Shown one piece after another: positions 57,642 to 64,000 of a stretch of DNA of 64,000 bases. Each line of letters opens with the position of its first letter. Position 1 is the first letter of the stretch. The translations under genes and the position numbers were made by a program. The stretch is from Lacisediminihabitans changchengi (GTDB lineage: Bacteria; Actinomycetota; Actinomycetes; Actinomycetales; Microbacteriaceae), in contig NZ_JAEPES010000001.1 in the NCBI RefSeq assembly GCF_016634425.1, positions 689,183 to 753,182 of the forward strand, given 5' to 3'. The notes below the pieces were generated by a model, which did no database searches, was not told the DNA's origin, and saw only the letters and a list, made by a program, of their open reading frames with translations.

Positions 57642-60614
57642 ATGACGCGAGCGCAGACCAGCCTCACCGAGCTCGCCCGCTTGGGCTTCGCCGAACTCGA
57701 CTCGACGGTGGCATTGCTCGACGAGCTGTCGGCCGCGGTCGAGGTATCACGGGTGCTGCCATTGTTCGCTCTGGCCGCCGATGCCGATCAGGCTCTCGGC
57801 TTGCTGTGCGCGTTGCAGAGGCAATCCCCGAGCGACACTGCCGCCGCTCTCGGTGACGCCGACCTGGCTCAGCGCCTGGTGCGGGTACTCGGCGCATCGG
57901 CGGGTCTTGGCGAGTTTCTGCTGCGACACCCCGACGAACTCGAGGCGCTGCGAGGTGATCTGCCCAAGCCGCTCGGCGCCGACGAGTATCGCGCCGACCT
58001 TCGAGCGTCGGTAACGGATGTCGACGGGGAGGAGGCCGCCTGGAACGCCCTCCGAACGCGCTACCGGCACCACCTCGTGCGTCTGACCGCCTTCGATCTG
58101 GCCCAACCCGACCCGCTTGCCGCAATCGCGACCGTGTCGGCCGCGCTGGCCGATCTGGCCGCCGGCGCGCTTGACGCCTCCCTGGATGTGGCGCGAAAGA
58201 ACGTCGGATTTCCGCCCGATCAGGTCGCGGCAACCAGGCTCGCCATCATCGGAATGGGCAAGGCCGGCGCGCGCGAGCTCAACTACGTCAGCGACGTCGA
58301 CGTCATTTTTGCTGCCGAGCCGGCATCCGTTCTGCTCGGGGGAGAGTTCGTCGGCGATGGGGCGCCGGAACCCCTGTCTACCGCGCGAGCGGTCGAGATC
58401 GCGACCAGGCTGGCCATGCTCACGATGCGAGGAATTCACGAGCTCGCTCTCGAGCCTCCCCTCTGGGAGGTGGATGCCAATCTCCGCCCGGAGGGCAAAG
58501 ACGGCGCCCTGGTGCGCACGCTCGAATCGCACATCGCCTACTACGACCGCTGGGCGAAGAGCTGGGAGTTTCAGGCACTGCTGAAGGCCAGACCGCTGGC
58601 CGGCGACCTCGACCTGGGCAACGCGTACGTCGACGCTATCGCTCCGAAAGTCTGGAATAGCGCCTCGCGAGACGGCTTCGTCGAGGGCGTGCAACGGATG
58701 CGCGAGCGGGTCACGCAGAACATCCCCGGCGATGAACTCGACTATCAACTCAAGCTCGGCCCGGGCGGGCTGCGGGACATCGAGTTCACGATCCAGTTGC
58801 TCCAGCTGGTCCACGGGCAGACCGACCCGGAGGTGCGCCAGGGCGGCACGCTTCCCGCGCTGGCCGCGCTGGCCGAGCAGGGCTACATCGGTCGGGTCGA
58901 GTCGGCAGAGTTCGCGCGGGACTACCGCTTTCTCCGACTGCTCGAACACCGGTTGCAGCTGGCCAAGCTGCGCCGCACCCATCTGATGCCGAGCGATCCC
59001 GATGCCGTGCGCATCCTGGCGAGAGCAACGGGGCTGACGTCGAGCGGCGCCGACCTGATCGAGCGCTGGAGCCGCACGAAGCGCGCCGTGCGAAGTCTGC
59101 ACGAGCGGCTGTTCTACCGTCCGCTCCTCTCGGCGGTGGCGGCCTTGCCCGAAGAGGGCATGGCGCTCACCAGCAGTCAGGCCGAGGCCCGCCTCGCCGC
59201 CATCGGGTTCCGCGACCCCCGCGGCGCGCTCGCCCACATCGCGGCGCTCACCACGGGCGTCTCGCGGCGAGCGAACATCCAACGCCACCTTCTTCCCGTG
59301 ATGCTGCAATGGTTCGCCGAGGGTGCTGATCCGGATTACGGGCTGCTCGCCTTCCGCAAGCTCAGCGATGACCTGGGGGAGTCGTACTGGTTTCTTCGCA
59401 TGCTGCGCGACTCCTCCGGCGCGGCCCAGCGGCTGACTAGCGTGCTCTCGGCATCCCGATTCGTCGGTGTGCTGCTCGAGCGCATCCCCGAGGCAGCGGC
59501 CTGGCTGGAACAGGAGGAGGAGCTGCGCCCGCGGTCGCTCGAGGCCTTGCTGGAGGAGGCGGCGGCGACTGTCGCCCGCCATCATGACGAGGCGGCCGCC
59601 GCGCTTGCCCTGCGTTCGGCCCGACGTCGGGAGGTGCTGCGACTCGCCATGGCGGCGGTGCTTGGCCAGATCAATGTCGAGGAGCTCGGCCGAGCGCTGA
59701 CCGACATCACCACGACGCTGCTGACCGGGGTACTGTCGGTCATCCGCTCTGCTGATCCCCAGGACGGCATCGAGTTCGGCATTATCGCGATGGGCCGCTA
59801 CGGCGGTGCGGAACTCGGCTTCGGCTCCGATGCAGACGTGGTCTACGTGTATCGGGCGACCACCGCGACACCGGAGACCGCGCAAGCACGCGCAGAGATG
59901 ATCGTGTCGTTTCTGCAGCGCTACACCGAGGACCTCCGGCTGCCCCTCGACCTCGACATCGGATTGCGCCCAGAGGGCAAGAACGGTGCCGTGGTTCGTT
60001 CGCTGGACTCGTATCGGGCCTACTATCGCCGGTGGTCGCTCACCTGGGAGGCGCAGGCGCTGCTTCGCGCCGACGGCGCCGTCGGCGACGAGGGCCTACT
60101 GCTCGACTTCGTGACGATGGCAGACGAGGTGCGGTATCCCGCGAACATCCCGGAGCACGATGTTCGCGAAGTGCGACGGATCAAGGCGCGGGTCGAATCC
60201 GAGCGCCTGCCGCAGGCCGCCGATCCCGCACGCCACCTCAAGCTCGGCCGCGGCTCGCTCAGCGATGTGGAGTGGTTCGTGCAGTTGATCCAGCTCCAGC
60301 ATGCCGCCCGCATCCCGGCCCTTCGAACCACGTCGACGCTCGATGCCCTCGATGCTGCGCGCGACAATGGGTTCGTCTCGGACCTCGAGGCGCGAAGACT
60401 TCGAGACGCCTGGATCTTCGCTTCGCGTGCCCGCTCGGCGATGACGCTATGGACGGCCAAGACCGCCGATGTGCTCCCGACCGATCGGCAGCAGTTGGAG
60501 GGTGTGGCCCGACTTCTGGAATACCCGCCGGGTTCGGCCAGCCGGCTCGAGGAGGACTACCTGCGGGTGACTCGTCTGGCGCGAGCAGTGTTCGAGAAGC
60601 GCTTTTACGGCTGA
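57642..60614 (+). CDS. glnE: Bifunctional glutamine synthetase adenylyltransferase/adenylyl-removing enzyme
   Basis: 990 residues with two related nucleotidyltransferase halves: 'GMGKAGARELNYVSDVDVIF' (~203-222) is the N-terminal adenylyl-removing domain and 'AMGRYGGAELGFGSDADVVYVY' region (~714-735) is the C-terminal adenylyl-transferase domain, each with the metal-binding DxD. It modifies GlnA1 in response to nitrogen status via PII. It follows glnA2 by 52 bases in the same direction; glnA1 itself is not in the window. Confidence 0.96.
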   Translation: MTRAQTSLTELARLGFAELDSTVALLDELSAAVEVSRVLPLFALAADADQALGLLCALQRQSPSDTAAALGDADLAQRLVRVLGASAGLGEFLLRHPDELEALRGDLPKPLGADEYRADLRASVTDVDGEEAAWNALRTRYRHHLVRLTAFDLAQPDPLAAIATVSAALADLAAGALDASLDVARKNVGFPPDQVAATRLAIIGMGKAGARELNYVSDVDVIFAAEPASVLLGGEFVGDGAPEPLSTARAVEIATRLAMLTMRGIHELALEPPLWEVDANLRPEGKDGALVRTLESHIAYYDRWAKSWEFQALLKARPLAGDLDLGNAYVDAIAPKVWNSASRDGFVEGVQRMRERVTQNIPGDELDYQLKLGPGGLRDIEFTIQLLQLVHGQTDPEVRQGGTLPALAALAEQGYIGRVESAEFARDYRFLRLLEHRLQLAKLRRTHLMPSDPDAVRILARATGLTSSGADLIERWSRTKRAVRSLHERLFYRPLLSAVAALPEEGMALTSSQAEARLAAIGFRDPRGALAHIAALTTGVSRRANIQRHLLPVMLQWFAEGADPDYGLLAFRKLSDDLGESYWFLRMLRDSSGAAQRLTSVLSASRFVGVLLERIPEAAAWLEQEEELRPRSLEALLEEAAATVARHHDEAAAALALRSARRREVLRLAMAAVLGQINVEELGRALTDITTTLLTGVLSVIRSADPQDGIEFGIIAMGRYGGAELGFGSDADVVYVYRATTATPETAQARAEMIVSFLQRYTEDLRLPLDLDIGLRPEGKNGAVVRSLDSYRAYYRRWSLTWEAQALLRADGAVGDEGLLLDFVTMADEVRYPANIPEHDVREVRRIKARVESERLPQAADPARHLKLGRGSLSDVEWFVQLIQLQHAARIPALRTTSTLDALDAARDNGFVSDLEARRLRDAWIFASRARSAMTLWTAKTADVLPTDRQQLEGVARLLEYPPGSASRLEEDYLRVTRLARAVFEKRFYG

Positions 60615-61129
60615 GTAGAGAGTCGTCTCGACGCCAGCTATGACGCGGATTTGATGTCGGTCATGTTACGAGTCGGTAAACGTTCCCAACGCGGGGTTTC
60701 GTCACTTTTTCTCTCAGGTCGTTGCGACGTTGTACCCCTTTCGGGCCACACTGGTCATTCTCGGCGAGCCGTGTCGACGAGTTGTGTACCCGGTGCGCGC
60801 GTTGAATCGATGCAAAACCATGTATCTAAAAGACCCTCTGAACAGCATTTACGTCTCAGTGGTCCTACCTCTTGCGGACCAGCCCGGGGTGGGGCGGGCA
60901 GGGCCTCGCTGTCCGCACAAGGGGGGTCAGCACAATGGTCGGCACAAGTGCTGACACCGCCCTGAATTCCAAAAATGAACATTAATTGAAAATGGTCGAC
61001 AAGCTGGTCTACCCCCGTTTCGACCCTGTTGCGCCCCCCTCGTTTGCGTGTCAATAATCGGTCAACCCGAAGAAATGACCAGTTCCCCAGCGTCGCGGAA
61101 ACACAACACAGCATCACATCGAGGAACTC
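60615..61129 (+). promoter_or_regulatory. 515-base leader upstream of the exopolysaccharide genes
   Basis: No convincing gene. The region is less GC-rich than its surroundings, especially 60960-61000. A perfect 8-bp inverted repeat, GTCAGCAC (60926-60933) and GTGCTGAC (60948-60955), lies about 180 bases before the GTG start. TTGAAA with a 16-base spacer to TCTACC (about 60986-61013) is a possible promoter. The length suggests a regulated leader, but no known riboswitch class was recognised. Confidence 0.4.
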
Positions 61130-62707
61130 GTGTTCATCTTCATTCTCCAAATCAGGCACATGCTCGAAGGTCACCTTGAGGTCTATGCCTTCGCCGTCTA
61201 CTCGGCGTTGATCTGGATCCTGTGGCTTCTCAAGCTCATCATCTCAAGCCGTTACAAGCCGTTCACCGGCACTTACACCGGTACGACGAGCGTTGTCGTC
61301 CCGGTGGTCGACGAACCACTCGACCTGTTCCGCGACGTCATCTCGCGCATGGTCGAACAGATGCCCGGCGAGATCATCGTGGTCATCAACGGTGCGGTGA
61401 ACGTGCCGCTCCAGGAAGTGTGCGAGGAGTTCGCGCCCCTGGTGCGCTGGGTTCACACCCCGATCCCCGGCAAGCGCAATGCGGTGATGATCGGCACGGA
61501 GATGTCCAACGGCGACATCACGGTGCTGGTCGACTCCGACACCGTCTGGACCGAGGGCACGCTCGCCGAACTGGTGAAGCCGTTCGCCGACGAGTCGGTG
61601 GGTGGCGTAACGACGCGCCAGCGCATCCTCGAACCGGAGCGTAGCTGGATCACGCGCTGGGCGGACTGGCTGGAGAACTCGCGGGCGCTGTACTCGATGC
61701 CGGCGCAGAGTGTGCTCGGTCAGGTCGGTTGCCTGCCAGGACGCACCATCGCCTTCCGACGCACGATCTTGATGCGCGTCATGGAGAAGTTCATGACTGA
61801 GCGCTTCATGGGTGTCTTCCTCGAGGTCAGCGACGACCGTACCCTCACGAATCTCACCCTCAAGGAGGGCTACCGCACGGTGTACCAGTACACGTCGCTG
61901 GTGTACACGGATGCCCCGCTCCAGATCAAGAAGCTGTTCAAGCAGCAGCTGCGCTGGGCTCGCGGCAGCCAGTACAACACCCTGCGCATGCTGCCATGGA
62001 TGCTCGGACATGCGCCGGTGCTCGCGCTGTTCTTCGTGATGGATATTATTCTGCCGTTCATCTTGGCCGGAGTCATCGGCGGCTGGATTTACCGAGCGTT
62101 CACGGGCCAGGGCTACAACTTCTATGAAGGCATTCTCAAGGAATACGGCTTTGGGAGCGGCATCGCTTTGGTTGTCTCGTTGATGGTCGTCTCGTCCGTG
62201 CTCAGCATGGCGATCCGGCAGATCCGCCACCTCTCAGAGAAACCGTTCGACTTCTTCCGGCTCCCGATCTTCATCATCGTGTCAACGGCGTTCCTCATGC
62301 CGATCCGCCTCATCGGGTTCTTCCGCATGGGACACGCCAGCGGATGGGGCACCCGAGCCGGTGCCTACGGTGGCGGCGCCTCGAACGACGACCTGATGGA
62401 CGAGCTGACCAGTGTCGACCTCCCCGCGGCCCCTCCCGGAGGCGATGCGCTACTCCCCACCCCTGTGCTCGTCGACACTGCCTCGGCGAACGCCGACGGG
62501 CTCGCGGCGCTCGGCCTCCAGCCGTCTCCGGTCGGTGCCGCGTCGCACGCCGCAAGCATCGAGGCGTCCCCACGTCGTGCCGGGGCATCGCGAGCGGCCG
62601 CGCCGAAGGCGCAGAAACGCCGCCGTCTCAATCCCAAAGCAGCTTGGCCATACGTGATCGGAATCGCGATCTTCGCAATCGAAGGGTACTTCGTTGTCAT
62701 CAACTAA
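61130..62707 (+). CDS. Processive membrane family 2 glycosyltransferase (cellulose/hyaluronan synthase-like)
   Basis: 525 residues, GTG start with GAGGAA upstream. One N-terminal helix, a cytoplasmic GT-A domain ('TSVVVPVVDEP', 'VLVDSDTVWTEG' with DxD, 'LEVSDDRTLTN' with the TED-like acid, 'KQQLRWARGSQYN' as the Q-x-x-RW motif), then four or five C-terminal helices and a disordered Ala/Pro/Arg-rich tail ending in one more helix. This is the build of enzymes that polymerise and extrude beta-linked polysaccharides. No PilZ domain is visible. The next gene overlaps its end. Confidence 0.88.
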   Translation: MFIFILQIRHMLEGHLEVYAFAVYSALIWILWLLKLIISSRYKPFTGTYTGTTSVVVPVVDEPLDLFRDVISRMVEQMPGEIIVVINGAVNVPLQEVCEEFAPLVRWVHTPIPGKRNAVMIGTEMSNGDITVLVDSDTVWTEGTLAELVKPFADESVGGVTTRQRILEPERSWITRWADWLENSRALYSMPAQSVLGQVGCLPGRTIAFRRTILMRVMEKFMTERFMGVFLEVSDDRTLTNLTLKEGYRTVYQYTSLVYTDAPLQIKKLFKQQLRWARGSQYNTLRMLPWMLGHAPVLALFFVMDIILPFILAGVIGGWIYRAFTGQGYNFYEGILKEYGFGSGIALVVSLMVVSSVLSMAIRQIRHLSEKPFDFFRLPIFIIVSTAFLMPIRLIGFFRMGHASGWGTRAGAYGGGASNDDLMDELTSVDLPAAPPGGDALLPTPVLVDTASANADGLAALGLQPSPVGAASHAASIEASPRRAGASRAAAPKAQKRRRLNPKAAWPYVIGIAIFAIEGYFVVIN

Positions 62708-64000
62708 CCGCACGCTGTCCTGGTGGGCGCATTCGAGCACTCGGGCCCGATTCACCCTCGCTGGCGCAGCGCTCATCATCCTCGCTCTCATCTCCACCTC
62801 CGTGGTGGTCTGGAATTCGCCGTCCAACCCGATCGCTAAAGCAGTCGCGGCCGTGTCGAAGGAAGACATCGCGCAGCAGAAAGTGCTGCGCGAGCGCAAT
62901 GCGCTTCTGAGCCAGGTGGTCGCGCTGCAGAAGCAGCTCGTGGCCAAGCAGTCCAACCTGAGCACGACGAAGAACCAACTGGCGTCGATTCAGCAGCAGC
63001 TATGGTCGGCGCAGGGCAAGCTCGACGCCGCTGCCGCTGCCGCTGCCGGTGCCGCTGTTGCTCCCGTGGCGCCGGTCAAGAAGCCCACGGTGAAGACCGC
63101 GAAACCGGCCGTTGTTCCCGCGGTCGTGTCTGCGCCGAGCAAAGCAGCGATCATGGCACCGACCTCGCCGTATTTCGGTCTGTATACGGAGCAGGCGCCC
63201 TTCAGCTTCTCGTCGTACGACGCGATCTCCGACCGGATCGGATCCAGCCCGAACGTCGTCGGCTACTTCGGAGGCTGGGACCAGACCTACCGCGGAGACG
63301 TGGTGGCGAACTCCTGGAAGCGCAACACGCTTCCGATCTTGACCTGGGAGTCTCGTCCGATCAACGCCTCCAATGCGGTAGTGGACGAGCCCGACTACGC
63401 CTTGCCGAAGATCATCGGGGGAAACTTCGACGCCTATCTGCACCAGTACGCCAAAGACATCGTGGCGACCGGATTGCCGCTTGGCATCCGTCTTGACCAC
63501 GAAATGAATGGTATTTGGTACCCCTGGGCCGAAGACGACGGCAAGGGTAAGTCGATCAACGGCAACAACGCCGGTGACTACGTCAAGATGTGGCAGCACG
63601 TTCACGACATCTTCCAGCAGGAGGGCGCGAACGCTCTCGTGGTCTGGATCTGGGCACCAAACATCGTCAATAACCTCCCGACCACCCACAAGACGAGCGC
63701 CTATCTCGACGGGCTGTATCCGGGGGATCAGAACGTCGACGTCGTGGGACTCTCCGGCTACCTCCGCCCGGCCTACAAGCCGGACAACAACTTCACCTTC
63801 GATTACACCTTCGGGCCGACGCTCAAGGAACTGCGTCGAGTAGGACACGGCAAGCCGATTCTCCTCGCTGAGATCGGCGCCTCCGAAACTGGCGGTCACA
63901 AGCCGGCCTGGGTGACCAGTCTTTTCTCTGGGCTCAACAACCCTGCCAACTCGGACATCATCGGATTCGTGTGGTTCGACCTCGCCGTCACCACGTATAC
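62694..64000 (+). CDS. Membrane-anchored glycoside hydrolase family 26 protein, 3' end outside window
   Basis: The frame is open from a TTG at 62694 (AAGG upstream, 14-base overlap with the glycosyltransferase) to the window edge, at least 435 residues. One membrane helix (~18-40), a coiled coil (~58-115), an Ala/Pro/Lys linker, then a GH26 domain from ~155: 'FGLYTEQAPFSF', acid/base Glu270 in 'DHEMNGIWYPW' and nucleophile Glu393 in 'LLAEIGASE'. GH26 enzymes cleave beta-mannan or related beta-glycans. Overlap with the synthase suggests it trims or releases the polymer. The start codon is uncertain because TTG is the only nearby candidate. Confidence 0.85.
   Translation, partial: MSSTNRTLSWWAHSSTRARFTLAGAALIILALISTSVVVWNSPSNPIAKAVAAVSKEDIAQQKVLRERNALLSQVVALQKQLVAKQSNLSTTKNQLASIQQQLWSAQGKLDAAAAAAAGAAVAPVAPVKKPTVKTAKPAVVPAVVSAPSKAAIMAPTSPYFGLYTEQAPFSFSSYDAISDRIGSSPNVVGYFGGWDQTYRGDVVANSWKRNTLPILTWESRPINASNAVVDEPDYALPKIIGGNFDAYLHQYAKDIVATGLPLGIRLDHEMNGIWYPWAEDDGKGKSINGNNAGDYVKMWQHVHDIFQQEGANALVVWIWAPNIVNNLPTTHKTSAYLDGLYPGDQNVDVVGLSGYLRPAYKPDNNFTFDYTFGPTLKELRRVGHGKPILLAEIGASETGGHKPAWVTSLFSGLNNPANSDIIGFVWFDLAVTTY

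Noticed and set aside
60651..60965. 104-codon frame in the leader of the exopolysaccharide genes
   Set aside because: Composition is not protein-like, there is no ribosome-binding site, and it contains the inverted repeat at 60926-60955.

Overview
This is a GC-rich window from an actinobacterium, most likely a member of the Microbacteriaceae (Micrococcales). The basis is the set of lineage-typical genes: DUF3145, DUF7882 next to a three-domain LigD, the aceE-fasR-fabD-fabH-acpP-fabF block, glnA2-glnE, polyphosphate glucokinase next to methionine aminopeptidase, a DUF222/HNH protein, and GTTGAGTAG-type palindromic repeats. This placement is inference from gene content; no database search was run.

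Layout. 1-6.5 kb: end of a GAF-type regulator, an aldehyde dehydrogenase with its DUF779 partner, a family A DNA polymerase, a PadR regulator, DUF3145 and a PLDc_N membrane protein. 6.5-15.3 kb, minus strand: pyruvate dehydrogenase E1 (aceE), a FasR/PucR-type regulator, and the type II fatty acid synthase operon fabD-fabH-acpP-fabF, followed by a GT4 glycosyltransferase. 15.4-17 kb: aldose epimerase, peroxiredoxin, tRNA-Val(TAC). 17-22.5 kb: a looser accessory segment beginning at the tRNA. It holds gene-poor stretches, a decapitated VapC-like toxin, a TauE/SafE permease, two alpha/beta hydrolases (one with the complete active-site pattern of fluoroacetate dehalogenase) and a cupin. 22.5-25.5 kb: mismatch DNA glycosylase, sugar dehydrogenase lipoprotein, a zinc-finger/GIY-YIG-like protein and a secreted protein.

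25.6-31.4 kb: a group 2 sigma factor with a duplicated leader, then the bacterial NHEJ pair ligD and ku, divergently transcribed, with DUF7882 behind ligD. 31.5-41.9 kb: EamA exporter, an NCS1 permease with a roughly 535-residue acidic repeat tail, the Nif3/zinc-ribbon pair (the ribbon has lost its cysteines), an FMN-binding/ferric reductase electron-transfer pair, the RNase P RNA, a VIT1-type transporter and a DUF222/HNH protein. 42-50 kb, minus strand: a complete kdp high-affinity potassium system (kdpFABC plus kdpDE), headed by an extra 27-residue membrane peptide. KdpE-like tandem sites and a perfect leader hairpin lie upstream. 50-56 kb: ppgK, map, two cell-surface glycosyltransferases and nadE. 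56-60.6 kb: glnA2-glnE. 61-64 kb: a processive membrane GT2 followed by a membrane-anchored GH26 hydrolase that runs off the window, probably an exopolysaccharide unit behind a 515-base leader.

No CRISPR array, insertion sequence transposase or prophage was recognised. A recurring trait is short perfect or near-perfect tandem duplications (12-17 bp, some longer) at gene borders and in low-complexity coding tails, seen more than a dozen times.
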